NCBI GenBank assembly: GCA_027309085.1
Contig: DAIDDL010000014.1
Coordinates: 1-64,000 of the forward strand
Direction: 5' to 3'
Source of the DNA: Sulfobacillus sp.
GTDB lineage: Bacteria > Bacillota > Sulfobacillia > Sulfobacillales > Sulfobacillaceae
Length of the DNA: 64,000 nt
Shown: in pieces, positions 40,511-48,860 of the stretch
Layout of the letters: the number at the start of each line of letters is the position of its first letter
Position numbering within the stretch: the stretch's first letter is position 1
Program-made: the position numbers and the translations under genes
Notes under the pieces: generated by a model
What the model saw: only the letters and a program-made list of their open reading frames with translations
Databases searched by the model: none
Told to the model about the DNA's origin: nothing

Positions 40511-40777
40511 ATGAGTATAATGATGCCGGTGACGGGGGTGGTCCAAGTGCCTGGGTGGTCCGCCAAAGCGTGGTGGTCTAGGAGGCAGCAACTGTGGCTG
40601 GTCCAAATCGAGCGCAACTGCCCCGACCGCGGCGGGTGGATCCGGGGTTGGCTGACCTCGGCCATCCCCGGTCAACCGCAGACCTTTGCCACCTTAGCCA
40701 TGGCCCTCGCGGCCACCGAAGCGTTTTGTGTCAAGCCGACGGAGACCACGTGGCAAGAAAATTATGGTGTGCTCTAG
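40511..40777 (+). CDS. Hypothetical 88-aa protein
   Basis: GAAAGGAG lies before ATG 40511. Trp- and Arg-rich, with RRQQLWLVQIERN and a helical end. The next gene may overlap its 3' end. No family recognised. Confidence 0.55.
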   Translation: MSIMMPVTGVVQVPGWSAKAWWSRRQQLWLVQIERNCPDRGGWIRGWLTSAIPGQPQTFATLAMALAATEAFCVKPTETTWQENYGVL

Positions 40778-41165
40778 ACAGAAGGGGGTGCCTCTGATCA
40801 GAAACAGCGCGGGACTCCATTGGGGGACTCTTCACGGGTCTATTGGGCTCACGGGACACTACTTGCAGATCCATGTCAGCGGCTCTCCGCTCGCGGTGCG
40901 TATCCTCATTATTCTCCTGACCCTGTTGTGGATTGGGGCACTCATCGCCTTCTGGCGTCTGGCTCGCCAGACGATCCGCACCATACGGACCGTCTGGCGT
41001 ACTATTCCGTGGCTCGGTTGGTCCTGGCGCGCTCTCCTGATGATGATGCACAACGCCACCTGGATTTCCCTGTTGGAAGATCTGGTGTTCTTGTTACTCG
41101 ATTTGAGTATCGTGATCGGGATCGCCGCCATGGTCATTGGCGGCCTGTGGCTGAAAGCTTTTTAA
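40764..41165 (+). CDS. Membrane protein with two spans
   Basis: Two hydrophobic regions (AVRILIILLTLLWIGALIAF; LVFLLLDLSIVIGIAAMVIG) flank a basic loop. The start is uncertain: ATG 40764 overlaps the previous gene, and GTG 40788 is an option. No family recognised. Confidence 0.5.
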   Translation: MVCSRQKGVPLIRNSAGLHWGTLHGSIGLTGHYLQIHVSGSPLAVRILIILLTLLWIGALIAFWRLARQTIRTIRTVWRTIPWLGWSWRALLMMMHNATWISLLEDLVFLLLDLSIVIGIAAMVIGGLWLKAF

Positions 41166-41272
41166 TCTGCCTGCCGGCAGCCCCGGCATATCGTCGGCGA
41201 CGTGTTCGTCGAGGCTGCGAACCGTAACGTATGACTGGCCTCTCTCAATTTCGCCGCAAAGGAGAATTTCTG

Positions 41273-41866
41273 ATGAACCACACCCTGAAAATCGTTCCCC
41301 CGCACTTCGATGCCGTGGCTGCCGGCCAGAAAACGCTCGAAATTCGCCGCGAGGATGACAAGACGTTTGCCGTCGGGGACGTGCTGACGCTCCGAGAATG
41401 GGATGACCGCCGTCTGCCAGCCCGCCAGCACGATCAATACCGGCTGCTCCACGATCTCCATATCAGCCCGCCATCCAGTGGGGGAGAAAGAGAGCATACC
41501 GAGTATCAGAAGGCCCTCACGCAAGGGTACACCGGCCGCGGCTGCCGCGTGCGGGTGACGCATGTCCTGCGCGAGCCGCCTTTCGTTCCCCAGGGCTATG
41601 CGGCCTTAAGCATCCGTTTGCTCTCGCAACCACCTGCGGCCATCACGACCCCCGGCGGCGTGCTGACTGTCCAAGGGGAGGACGATTCCGACCCCGCGCA
41701 ATATCCCGGCTATGCCATTGCCGTGGACGGCGAAATCGCCGCCATTGTGGAATGGCATCCCGACTATCAGGCCGTGGTCTTGCGCACCTATACCACGCGC
41801 GATGACCTGGAGGCCCAGGCCTATCACCGCTGGGACACGGGAGAGACTTTGCCGGAATTGGAGTAA
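41273..41866 (+). CDS. DUF3850 (ASCH-like) protein, long copy
   Basis: [20 protein letters not shown] and [20 protein letters not shown] match DUF3850 and the paralogue at 33580. [15 protein letters not shown] closes the domain after an insertion of ~35 residues. The C-terminal ~75 residues are extra ([19 protein letters not shown]). Probable RNA or nucleotide binder. AAAGGAG precedes ATG 41273. Confidence 0.8.
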   Translation: MNHTLKIVPPHFDAVAAGQKTLEIRREDDKTFAVGDVLTLREWDDRRLPARQHDQYRLLHDLHISPPSSGGEREHTEYQKALTQGYTGRGCRVRVTHVLREPPFVPQGYAALSIRLLSQPPAAITTPGGVLTVQGEDDSDPAQYPGYAIAVDGEIAAIVEWHPDYQAVVLRTYTTRDDLEAQAYHRWDTGETLPELE

Positions 41867-42000
41867 TCCTTTTCGCGAAACCAGCTGCTTCGCGTTCCGA
41901 CTTGGCCGATAGGGCCCGCACAGGTTTTGAGGCCCCTGCGCACCCTGGGCGGTAACTTCTTGGCCTCCTCGACGTTATGTGGGGTAAAGGAGGCCCGCAC

Positions 42001-42201
42001 ATGATATGGATGACCCTCAATGCCCGGCAGCACTCCGTCAGTCTCTACACCACGTCATCGCACCACATCCGGCCCGTGCTCCGGCATTGCCATGACCTGA
42101 ATCAGGTCATGGACACGCTCGGGGCTCCGACCCCGCGCAACGAGGCCTATGTCTCCATTGCGTGGGATTTTCTGGCGGCCCGTGCGGGATCTCTCCGCTA
42201 A
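42001..42201 (+). CDS. Hypothetical 66-aa protein
   Basis: AAAGGAGG lies before ATG 42001. Contains several histidines (SSHHIRPVLRHCHDL), with no named fold. Confidence 0.5.
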   Translation: MIWMTLNARQHSVSLYTTSSHHIRPVLRHCHDLNQVMDTLGAPTPRNEAYVSIAWDFLAARAGSLR

Positions 42202-42256
42202 AGAACGTCCTCTCTACAGGAGTACGAAAACCGAATTTCATCCAAGGAGTGTTGTC

Positions 42257-43540
42257 ATGTTTGCTCACCGGTCTGTTCTGCTCAGTGCAAGCGTGCTCAT
42301 CCTCAGCCTCAGTGGCTGCGGGACTCAAACAATCATCGCCTCCGCACCTCATTCGGCCGTGACGCCCGCAGCCACCCCGCTGACGGTGTCCCCTGCACCC
42401 TCAGCCTCCGCCGTGATCCTCGAGCCTGGGGCGGGGACGGCACCGTGGGTCAGCCTGATCGATCACGCCCACACGGGCCTCGATCTCAATGGGTATCTCA
42501 TCGATAACCCGGCCATTCTCGCGGCCTTGCGCCAAGCCGGCCAGCGCGGCGTGCCCATTCATGTCTTGCTCGCGCCCAATCCCTACGACGATACCGCCGC
42601 CGTACCCGCAGAACGCCAGGTGTTGGCTCAGGTTCCGGATAGCACCGTCCGCAATGCGCCGACCCGGTTTGATCAGGCGTATGCTTTTGACCATGCCAAG
42701 TACCTGGTCATCAATCCCGGCACGGCGCAGGTCACCGCCATCATCGGGTCGCCGAACTTTACCGACAGCGCATTTGATGGCACCAATCTCGAAGCCGCCG
42801 CGACGGTCACTGGATCGACTGCGCAAGCGGCGGCGCAGGTCTTTCAGGCGGACTGGACGGACCAGTCCGCGGGTTCTGCACCCCGCCACCAGCTGGTGCT
42901 CTCTCCCGGCGCTGCCGCGACTTGGCTTCGCCTCCTTCAGTCCGCCGGGCCGATTGAGATGACGGCGGAAGAAATTGGCGATGATTCTTCTGTGCTCGCG
43001 GCGATGGCCGCGAAAGGGTCCGCCTTGCATCTGCTCTGTCCGGCTCCGTCCAATGCCGCCGCCCAGGCCCGTCTCGCGACTTTAGCCGCCGCCGGCGTGC
43101 AGATTCGGACGCTCACCGCCCCCTATGTGCATGCGAAGACCCTCATCACGACGCAGACGGCCTTCTTAGGCTCCCAAAACTTGTCCTCCGTCTCCTTGCA
43201 CGACAACCGCGAAATGGGCGTGCTGGTCTCAGGCGGAGATCGTGCGGCCCTGGCCACCTGGTTTCAACATTGGTGGGCTCAAGCCACGCCGTGGACGCCT
43301 ACGACGGCCTCAGCAGGCTCCCCAGGTTCTCCGACAACGCCTCCCACTTCGCCTGCATCGTCCGCACGCCCCTGGTTGCCGCAGGGGGCCTCCATGACCA
43401 CGGTACGACACCTGTGGGGTGCGCCAGTTCGCACGTATCCCACGACCTATCAGGGGCAAGCTCAAACGGCTTGGATCTATTCCACGGCGACAGTGTATTT
43501 TGTCCAGCAGCACGTAGTCGATGTCAGCGATCAGTCATAG
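42257..43540 (+). CDS. Secreted phospholipase-D-like lipoprotein
   Basis: A lipoprotein signal peptide ends in LSLSGC (lipidated Cys at about residue 21). A Pro/Ala/Ser linker and two PLD-type half-sites follow: FDHAKYLVI with IGSPNFTDSAF, and YVHAKTLIT with LGSQNLSSVSL. Each HxK plus later N/S is the PLD catalytic set (the usual D is not seen). PLD-like enzymes cut phosphodiesters in lipids or DNA. The C-terminal ~90 residues are a separate small domain after a Pro/Ser/Thr linker. It is anchored outside the cell, so it may act on incoming DNA or on lipids. AAGGAG lies before ATG 42257. Confidence 0.8.
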   Translation: MFAHRSVLLSASVLILSLSGCGTQTIIASAPHSAVTPAATPLTVSPAPSASAVILEPGAGTAPWVSLIDHAHTGLDLNGYLIDNPAILAALRQAGQRGVPIHVLLAPNPYDDTAAVPAERQVLAQVPDSTVRNAPTRFDQAYAFDHAKYLVINPGTAQVTAIIGSPNFTDSAFDGTNLEAAATVTGSTAQAAAQVFQADWTDQSAGSAPRHQLVLSPGAAATWLRLLQSAGPIEMTAEEIGDDSSVLAAMAAKGSALHLLCPAPSNAAAQARLATLAAAGVQIRTLTAPYVHAKTLITTQTAFLGSQNLSSVSLHDNREMGVLVSGGDRAALATWFQHWWAQATPWTPTTASAGSPGSPTTPPTSPASSARPWLPQGASMTTVRHLWGAPVRTYPTTYQGQAQTAWIYSTATVYFVQQHVVDVSDQS

Positions 43541-43563
43541 GTCACGGATCTCGCGCACCGACT

Positions 43564-43584
43564 AGCCCATCCTGAGGATGGGCT
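43564..43584. terminator. GC-rich hairpin
   Basis: AGCCCATCC-TGA-GGATGGGCT follows the lipoprotein gene. No T-run follows. Confidence 0.55.
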
Positions 43585-43625
43585 GTATACTAATCTCTGA
43601 GCGGACCTTTTAAGGTCCCGGTCGG

Positions 43626-43692
43626 CCTCCTTCCGGCGTGCCACGTCTGCGATCTGCCGCCTCATCCGAGCGCGAGCAGAACCGGAAGGAGG
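43626..43692 (+). promoter_or_regulatory. Anti-Shine-Dalgarno stem before the 27-aa peptide
   Basis: CCTCCTTCCGG at 43626-43636 is fully complementary to CCGGAAGGAGG at 43682-43692, which contains the ribosome binding site. TCTGC (43646) and GCAGA (43676) extend the structure. Pairing would hide the site in the mRNA, a control typical of type I toxins and leader-regulated genes. Confidence 0.65.
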
Positions 43693-43700
43693 TGGTGCTG

Positions 43701-43784
43701 ATGAGCATCCATCTCACCGCGCCAGTGGCCTTAGCCATTGTCGGGCTGATTGGGCGATGGCTTTTCCGGCGTCGCAAAAAGTAA
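43701..43784 (+). CDS. 27-aa hydrophobic peptide, possible type I toxin-like
   Basis: The peptide has a short start, one membrane helix (VALAIVGLIGRWLF) and a basic tail (RRRKK). GGAAGGAGG lies 8 bases before ATG 43701 and is complementary to an upstream segment (43626-43636). A hairpin follows the stop (AAACT.CCGGG / CCCGG.AGTTT). Size, hydrophobicity, basic tail and hidden ribosome site resemble type I toxins such as TxpA/Fst types or holin-like peptides. No antisense RNA can be shown from sequence. It could also be a harmless small membrane peptide. Confidence 0.5.
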   Translation: MSIHLTAPVALAIVGLIGRWLFRRRKK

Positions 43785-43860
43785 ACTACCGGGAATACAG
43801 CCCGGCAGTTTAAGTTTATCTCTGTAGCATCCTGTACATCGATCGCAGACGGTGGAGCTC

Positions 43861-43895
43861 TGCACGGCGTCCGGCCAGCCACCGGATGCCGTGCA
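43861..43895 (+). terminator. Strong hairpin terminator
   Basis: A 14-bp stem (TGCACGGCGTCCGG with its partner, one G-T) and 7-base loop followed by TCTTTCTATC. Confidence 0.7.
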
Positions 43896-44069
43896 TCTTT
43901 CTATCATGTTTAGAATACTCCGTTTTCATACGGTTGGCAACTGCGCGGGACATCCGCAACCACGGCTTTCTTGTCACCCATAGCAGCAGCTGGCACCGCT
44001 GCCTCTCTAAATTACGCGAGGCCGATTGTCCGAATCTATGCCCCTTCGCACAACAAAGGAGGTTTCTCT

Positions 44070-44561
44070 ATGCGCATTCTGAACCAGTGGCGCTCTTCCG
44101 CTCGCCGCCGCCTGTCTCGGCCTCTTTCCCGTGTGTCCGGCCCACGCTTCGGCCCCCAGCCCGTGCTGGTCTTTGCTGGCCCCTATCTGGGCCAGGTGAG
44201 CCGCTGCCGCTGTGGCGCTTATGCCGATGCCAACCGTCTCGGGCCGCACGACACCTGCCAATATTGCACGCCGCTTCCGGTCCTGATCCTTGACCGCCGC
44301 GACGCCGGAGACGAGACCACAGACAGCGATGAAGCCGGGTCCACGTTAGAAACCTATGGCCTCGGCCCCGATGGGGCCACGGACGCCCAGACTCCCCGCG
44401 TGTTCTCGGTCCTTACGGCGTGGCTGTCCGCCTACCTGGCGCGGGAATGGCAGATGACGCCCGAAGACTTTGAGACCACGTATGCGTATGACGATAGCTT
44501 AATGGTGCTCGACGAAGCGGAACACTGTGCCGTACGACAAACCGGTCTCAGGATTTGGTGA
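44070..44561 (+). CDS. Hypothetical protein with CxC/CxxC (163 aa)
   Basis: AAAGGAGG lies before ATG 44070. Basic start (RSSARRRLSRPLSRVS), a cysteine group (CRCGAYADANRLGPHDTCQY, then C) likely to bind zinc, then an acidic middle. Its last 23 residues (DDSLMVLDEAEHCAVRQTGL and on) resemble a remnant at 44756-44824. Confidence 0.6.
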   Translation: MRILNQWRSSARRRLSRPLSRVSGPRFGPQPVLVFAGPYLGQVSRCRCGAYADANRLGPHDTCQYCTPLPVLILDRRDAGDETTDSDEAGSTLETYGLGPDGATDAQTPRVFSVLTAWLSAYLAREWQMTPEDFETTYAYDDSLMVLDEAEHCAVRQTGLRIW

Positions 44562-44575
44562 AAGGAGAGAGGCTA

Positions 44576-44752
44576 TTGTTCTGCGAAGTGTTCACAGCTA
44601 GCGTGCTAGGATTCAGTGGATTTCTCATGATGATCATGGCCTTAGGGGGCGGCCGCCTAGAGATATCGCTCACGCTTCACCATGAGCACTCTATCTGGCA
44701 TCGTGTCTTTAGAGCATGGCACGATTCTCAAGGGCCAGACTCGCGGACCTGA
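44576..44752 (+). CDS. Small membrane protein, TTG start (58 aa)
   Basis: AAAGGAGAGAGG lies before TTG 44576. One hydrophobic span (VLGFSGFLMMIMALGGG). It ends at TGA 44750, after which the same frame continues into a short paralogous tail. Confidence 0.45.
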   Translation: MFCEVFTASVLGFSGFLMMIMALGGGRLEISLTLHHEHSIWHRVFRAWHDSQGPDSRT

Positions 44753-44755
44753 AAA

Positions 44756-44824
44756 GACAGTCTGCAAGTCCTCGACGCGGCCGCACGCTGTGCCGTGCGG
44801 GAGACCGCTCTTCACCTCTGGTAA
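44756..44824 (+). pseudogene. Remnant of a paralogue of the 163-aa gene
   Basis: DSLQVLDAAARCAVRETALH and the end LW match the C-terminus of the 44070 gene (14 of 23 positions identical, counting one residue upstream). No start belongs to it; it lies in frame after the stop of the TTG-start membrane gene. Probably the leftover of a tandem duplicate replaced or interrupted at its 5' side. Confidence 0.55.
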
Positions 44825-44985
44825 AGGCTCTCCTATGTTGCCTGTCCCGGCCTGATGGCCGGGATGGCGTTGTGGCATCTCTTCCCGAATGACGGCGCGG
44901 TCTGGACCGTCTGCGTTCCATTCTGCGGCCTTGCCGATTTCCCGGCCCGCTTTTTCCTCATACGTGCATGAAAGGAGAGGAATGT

Positions 44986-45279
44986 ATGCACACCTGGATT
45001 GCGCTCGACGCCGATGACAGTTGGGGCGCTCGGTGCGATAAACACCAACGCTGGGACGACTTTCCGCAACCCGTCTATGTCCTGGCCGGTCCCGGCTTGT
45101 ATGAGACGGAACGGTTCTTGCTGGTCAGTGACGCTCCATGGACCCCGGATGCTGTCCGGGCCACGCTCGCAGAACTCTATGGGCCGGCCGACACCTGGAC
45201 GGATGATCCTCACGCTCATCAGATTTATGCCGATTGGGTACAAACGTGGCTCGGTCTGGTGCTTGCCCCATCGCTCTAG
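44986..45279 (+). CDS. Hypothetical 97-aa protein
   Basis: GAAAGGAG lies before ATG 44986 (ATG 44982 is out of frame). Acidic and Trp-rich (HTWIALDADDSWGARCDKHQ). No family recognised. Confidence 0.55.
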   Translation: MHTWIALDADDSWGARCDKHQRWDDFPQPVYVLAGPGLYETERFLLVSDAPWTPDAVRATLAELYGPADTWTDDPHAHQIYADWVQTWLGLVLAPSL

Positions 45280-45365
45280 CCGCCCCGTGTTTTATTTACC
45301 CCCCTGCGCACCCAGACGGTCAGCACCGGGCCATTCGATCCCCTTCCCTGAAAGGATGACCGCCC

Positions 45366-45632
45366 ATGTTTCACCACCCGTTATTTGTCGCCTTCCGCCC
45401 GTATCTCAATACGGCCGTGACGATCCATGCCGCCAAAAAAGCTCCGATGCCCGGCGTTCTCCTCGCCCTCACGGCCACCGGCTATACCGTACAAGGACTC
45501 CACTACCGTGAATGGTTCTTCTTCCACGACCTGATGACGGGGACCGATACGCTCAGCGGACCCCTGGCACCCCTGTTGGCCCACGTCCGCCGTGTCTATC
45601 GGCCGGTGTCGCTCATTCGCTCTCCCGCCTAA
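45366..45632 (+). CDS. Hypothetical 88-aa protein
   Basis: GAAAGGATG lies before ATG 45366. A compact domain with alternating hydrophobic pattern (VLLALTATGYTVQGLHYREW). Last + strand gene before the ParB-like gene on the other strand; a hairpin terminator separates the two. Confidence 0.55.
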   Translation: MFHHPLFVAFRPYLNTAVTIHAAKKAPMPGVLLALTATGYTVQGLHYREWFFFHDLMTGTDTLSGPLAPLLAHVRRVYRPVSLIRSPA

Positions 45633-45646
45633 CCCTTGACAAGCCG

Positions 45647-45675
45647 CACGCCCCTGCGACTATCGCAGGGGCGTG
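45647..45675. terminator. Bidirectional hairpin between converging genes
   Basis: CACGCCCCTGCGA and its complement make a perfect 13-bp stem with a 3-base loop, between the 88-aa gene and the ParB-like gene. Confidence 0.7.
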
Positions 45676-45705
45676 AGAGAATCTGTGAGACGTCTGCCGT
45701 GAGCC

Positions 45706-46845
45706 TTAGCCGATTTGCGCCAAGCGTGCTCGCGCCGCCGTGAGTTGTGCGTCGGCGACCGCAATCAAGGCTTCCAGATCGGCCCGGTCCAAAGTGTCCA
45801 CCACGAGACTCTTAAAATTGCCTAAGACGAGCGCCGGCCTGATCCGGCCCCTCTCCCCAGGCTCCTCTGCCGACGCTTTCTCAACGCCCGCTTGGTCTAA
45901 CAGGCGCACGACTTCTTTGCTGACCCGTTTCATGGTCAGAGGCTGCATTTGCACCAGCCGCTCGATCATGGACACAAACAGCTGCTCGGCCTGCTCCATA
46001 ATCTGTGCCTGCACGGCCGGATCGGTGGTCACGGCCCCGGCCTTGCGCCGGGTCGCGGTGAGCAGTCTTTGCGCGGCCCGGAACTGCTCAATCGAAATGA
46101 GTCCTTTATCGAAGTATGGCCACAGCTTCGGCTGGGCCTGCAGGATGTCGCCCAGCTGCTGGTATAAATGCAGGCGGCTTTGGCTCATGCCCAGCTGCCG
46201 CGCCATTTCGGCGGGCGACCGCCCCAGCTGGTGCAAAGCCTGCACACTGTGGACCACATCGCGCAGGCGCATCGACTCGCGCTGCAAGTTTTCCGTCATT
46301 TGCAGGACGGTCCGCTCTTCGTCCGTCAGCGGCGTGGTCAAGACCCGCGCCGGCACATGCGTCCAGCCGAGCGCCTGCGCGGCCGCCGTGCGGCGGTACC
46401 CGGCCACGAGCCGGTAGCGGAAGCCCCGGGTTTTATTCGGCAAGGGCTCCACAATCACGGGGTGCATCATCCCCTGCTGGGCTAAACTGGCTTGCAAGGC
46501 CACCAAATCCTGCGGATCCATGCTCTTGCGCACATTATCGGACCGCCGGTCTAACACGGTCAGCGCAATCTGCACGATCTGGCTTTCATACTGGAGCGCA
46601 CCCATGGTGCTCACGGCCCCGGGGCCGGCCTCTTGGGGCGCCGACGCGGAGTCGCCCATCAACTGCCGCAGCGCCTCCGCTTCCTGATCCAGCGCCGGAG
46701 CCGCCGATGGGGCCGTCTGCGGTTTCAGTGTGGCAGGCGGGTGCAGCACGGACGAGGTTTTGGCGCGGTTGGGTGCGGACGCCTCAGATTTCTTGCGCGG
46801 AGGGCGAGCCGGGGAAGCATTTTTGGAGGAAGCGATAAGAATCAC
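45706..46845 (-). CDS. parB: ParB-family DNA-binding protein (PRTRC-associated)
   Basis: After a basic, disordered start (KKSEASAPNRAK) the ParB core runs from about residue 95: LDRRSDNVRKSMDPQDLVAL, HPVIVEPL, YRLVAGYRRTAAAQALGW, LQMTENLQRESMRLRD and the HTH SPAEMARQLGMSQSRLHLYQ. ParB proteins clamp DNA at parS in a CTP-dependent way. The gene heads the PRTRC-like cluster on the + strand, as in PRTRC sets, but is divergent. No ParA is seen. The start is GTG 46845, with AAGAAGG immediately before; the site is too close, so the true start could be a little downstream. 379 aa. Confidence 0.85.
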   Translation of the reverse strand: MILIASSKNASPARPPRKKSEASAPNRAKTSSVLHPPATLKPQTAPSAAPALDQEAEALRQLMGDSASAPQEAGPGAVSTMGALQYESQIVQIALTVLDRRSDNVRKSMDPQDLVALQASLAQQGMMHPVIVEPLPNKTRGFRYRLVAGYRRTAAAQALGWTHVPARVLTTPLTDEERTVLQMTENLQRESMRLRDVVHSVQALHQLGRSPAEMARQLGMSQSRLHLYQQLGDILQAQPKLWPYFDKGLISIEQFRAAQRLLTATRRKAGAVTTDPAVQAQIMEQAEQLFVSMIERLVQMQPLTMKRVSKEVVRLLDQAGVEKASAEEPGERGRIRPALVLGNFKSLVVDTLDRADLEALIAVADAQLTAARARLAQIG

Positions 46846-46903
46846 CTTCTTTGGAGGAATTTAGCGTCATTGTGGCACAGACGGCCCCGCGTTGGCAAGC
46901 CCT

Positions 46904-46925
46904 AGCCCGCCCGTCGGGGCGGGCT
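46904..46925. terminator. GC-rich hairpin in the divergent parB region
   Basis: AGCCCGCCC-GTCG-GGGCGGGCT lies between the ParB-like gene start and the first + gene of the cluster; may act on either leader. Confidence 0.5.
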
Positions 46926-46966
46926 CTTGTCCTGAACATCCTCTGCCGAAAGGAGGTTGTGATGTT

Positions 46967-47278
46967 ATGCCCCCGACACTCTCCCGCCGCTGGCTGACCG
47001 GGAGCATTTCTGCCCTGCCCCGTGCGATGGCGGTGGCCGCCGCCTTTTTACAAGAAGCCACCGTGGACTGGACGACCTTCACATGGACCGATATTGACAC
47101 CGCCTATGAACAGCTGATCCATTACGAGCCCCTCGACTGGGTGTACGACGAATGGAACGAGGGGGATGAGCCTCCGAATGCCGGCAATGCCTGGCACCCG
47201 CTCTTGCAGGTCTATGCGCTCACCGAGACGCTGTCAACCTGTCCAGGAATTTGTCCGCCGTCGGTTCCGTTCTACTAA
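46967..47278 (+). CDS. Hypothetical protein of the PRTRC region (103 aa)
   Basis: AAAGGAGG lies before ATG 46967. Helical; contains ALPRAMAVAAAFLQEATVDW and an acidic stretch EWNEGDEPPN. The last residues (LSTCPGICPPSVPF) look unlike a natural end, while another frame reads QEFVRRRFRSTKR, so a late frameshift is possible. First of six closely spaced genes. Could correspond to an accessory PRTRC protein; not provable here. Confidence 0.55.
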   Translation: MPPTLSRRWLTGSISALPRAMAVAAAFLQEATVDWTTFTWTDIDTAYEQLIHYEPLDWVYDEWNEGDEPPNAGNAWHPLLQVYALTETLSTCPGICPPSVPFY

Positions 47279-47297
47279 ACGAAGGGAGGCTGTTGTG

Positions 47298-47849
47298 GTG
47301 GCCGTCAGCTATTTGACCCAAGAAGACATCACCGACTGGGCCCCGTGGTTCTGGGTGCTCATGGCGTTCCAGTGGACTGCGGAGCAAGGCCGTCCGGTCC
47401 CGCCCCTCACGCTGGCGTGGCGGTCGGACTCCTGCGATCTGCCGGCCCATCTGCGCACCTTAGTCGCCGCGTGGATGCCCACGGCCACGGCGATAACCGC
47501 CACTGATGACGGCACCCACTGGACTGTCTGTTGGCGCGATACGCGCTGGATGGCATGGCGCGCCCGTCTCCAAGATCCTGGTCTGTCCCGAGTCCAGCGG
47601 CGGGATCTAGCCCGCGCTTATGCGGTCTGGCACCATACGCTGCAGGCCCGAAATATCGCCTATACGCAGCGCGTGCCCATGATCTCCATTCGGCTGGAGC
47701 TGGACGGCTTGTCGTGGGAGTGCGATCTCAGCGAATATGACAGTGTTTGGGAAGAGCCCGCATTGCTCCCATTCGCCCATTGGCTCCAAAGTCTCGTGCC
47801 GCTTCTGGACCGTATCCCCACTGGAGGTGATGCCCCATGCACGTCGTGA
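47298..47849 (+). CDS. Hypothetical protein of the PRTRC region (183 aa)
   Basis: GGGAGG lies 8 bases before GTG 47298 (GTG 47295 possible). Trp-rich, alpha/beta by pattern, with SIRLELDGLSWECDLSEYD near the end. It overlaps protein B by 13 bases, so it is part of the PRTRC operon. PRTRC sets include proteins E and F, but I cannot match it to either. Confidence 0.6.
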   Translation: MAVSYLTQEDITDWAPWFWVLMAFQWTAEQGRPVPPLTLAWRSDSCDLPAHLRTLVAAWMPTATAITATDDGTHWTVCWRDTRWMAWRARLQDPGLSRVQRRDLARAYAVWHHTLQARNIAYTQRVPMISIRLELDGLSWECDLSEYDSVWEEPALLPFAHWLQSLVPLLDRIPTGGDAPCTS

Positions 47850-48529
47850 TTACCTTGACCGATGGCCAGCTCCCGCAGGTGACCGTCACCGAGGGCCCGG
47901 CGGTCCGCCACTACGAAACGACGCCCGAGGTCCTGGCCGAGCTGTTGGTGGATGCCGACGACGGTCCCGCCCCGCGTCCGTGGACGGTCAGTCCGATTCT
48001 CCCACCACACACGGTCTTGTGGGCCCAGCAAGGCGACAGCGAGTGCGTAGTGCTGGAAATCCCCGCGGGCCCCCAGCCGTGGGTGCTGCCCACGGGTGAG
48101 GACGCGGTCACGGCCCTCGTCATTCCCCTGCCCCGCCTGCTCTTCCTCTGGACCCGGCACCGGGGCCGGATCACCCAAAAAGCTCTCGTGGCATTGAACA
48201 CGGACGCTCCGCTCACCCCGGACACCCCGCTGTTTGCGTATCCCCTGTCCAATGTCTATGATAACACGACGTTATGCTGGACCCTGCCTGACCAGCCCTA
48301 TGCGCTCACTGATATCCCCGGCTTGGCCCGCACGTTCTTTGCGACGCCCAATAATTGGGATCTCACCCGGCACCGCAATCAGAGCGGACTCGATTACCGC
48401 GCCTTGGGCGCGGCCTTAGCCGATCGCGACACCTTCCCCCCCGAATGGCTCGTCCCGCTCCATTTGACGTGGACCCAGTGGATCACGCAGTTTGTGCCAC
48501 AGGCCGAGCCTGTGGCGGAGGATCGCTAA
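47837..48529 (+). CDS. PRTRC protein B-like (E2-like fold)
   Basis: The 230-aa sequence fits PRTRC protein B: HYETTPEVLAELL, LPPHTVLWAQQGDSECVVLE, IPAGPQPWVLP, LPRLLFLWTRHRGRITQKAL, NVYDNTTLCWTLPD. Aravind and colleagues assigned protein B to an E2-like family. TLCW may hold the catalytic-type Cys region (inference). The ATG lies inside the previous gene with GGAGG upstream. It is followed by the ubiquitin-like, JAMM and E1-like genes, which strongly supports the call. Confidence 0.8.
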   Translation: MHVVITLTDGQLPQVTVTEGPAVRHYETTPEVLAELLVDADDGPAPRPWTVSPILPPHTVLWAQQGDSECVVLEIPAGPQPWVLPTGEDAVTALVIPLPRLLFLWTRHRGRITQKALVALNTDAPLTPDTPLFAYPLSNVYDNTTLCWTLPDQPYALTDIPGLARTFFATPNNWDLTRHRNQSGLDYRALGAALADRDTFPPEWLVPLHLTWTQWITQFVPQAEPVAEDR

Positions 48530-48557
48530 TATTCATCTATCAGGAGGTGTCTTTTCT

Positions 48558-48860
48558 ATGGCTGATCCCACCCAAATGTCCTTTTTGCCGCCTGAACCGG
48601 TGCCCCCGCCGGCCGCACACCAAGCCAAGACCCCTGCGCCTGCGGAACCCCCGGTCTATGACCGGGACCGTACCGTCGCCTACGCGGGGCACCAACACCC
48701 GATTACCGACCGCACCTTATCGCTCGACCAAATCCGCGCACTCCTCGAACGCGAATACCCCGAGCTCTCCAAAGACCGGTGCGAAATGCTCTACGATGCC
48801 AAAACCGGCATCATCGTCCCCGTCGTCAAAGGCGCTCGCAAAGGAGCCACAGCCCGATGA
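48558..48860 (+). CDS. PRTRC protein C-like (ubiquitin-like)
   Basis: 100 aa with a Pro-rich 30-residue lead, then the ubiquitin-like part: VAYAGHQHPITDRTLSLDQI, RALLEREYPELSKDRCEML and a final strand GIIVPVVKGARKG. PRTRC protein C is a ubiquitin-like fold. It ends ...KGATAR, so if a Gly tail is needed it must be trimmed first; the JAMM protease just downstream is an obvious candidate. AGGAGG lies before ATG 48558; its stop overlaps the JAMM gene start. Confidence 0.78.
   Translation: MADPTQMSFLPPEPVPPPAAHQAKTPAPAEPPVYDRDRTVAYAGHQHPITDRTLSLDQIRALLEREYPELSKDRCEMLYDAKTGIIVPVVKGARKGATAR

Noticed and set aside
14573-44824. General stop-codon recoding
   Set aside because: All three stops appear, one case also has a frameshift, and all well-supported genes end normally at the same codons.
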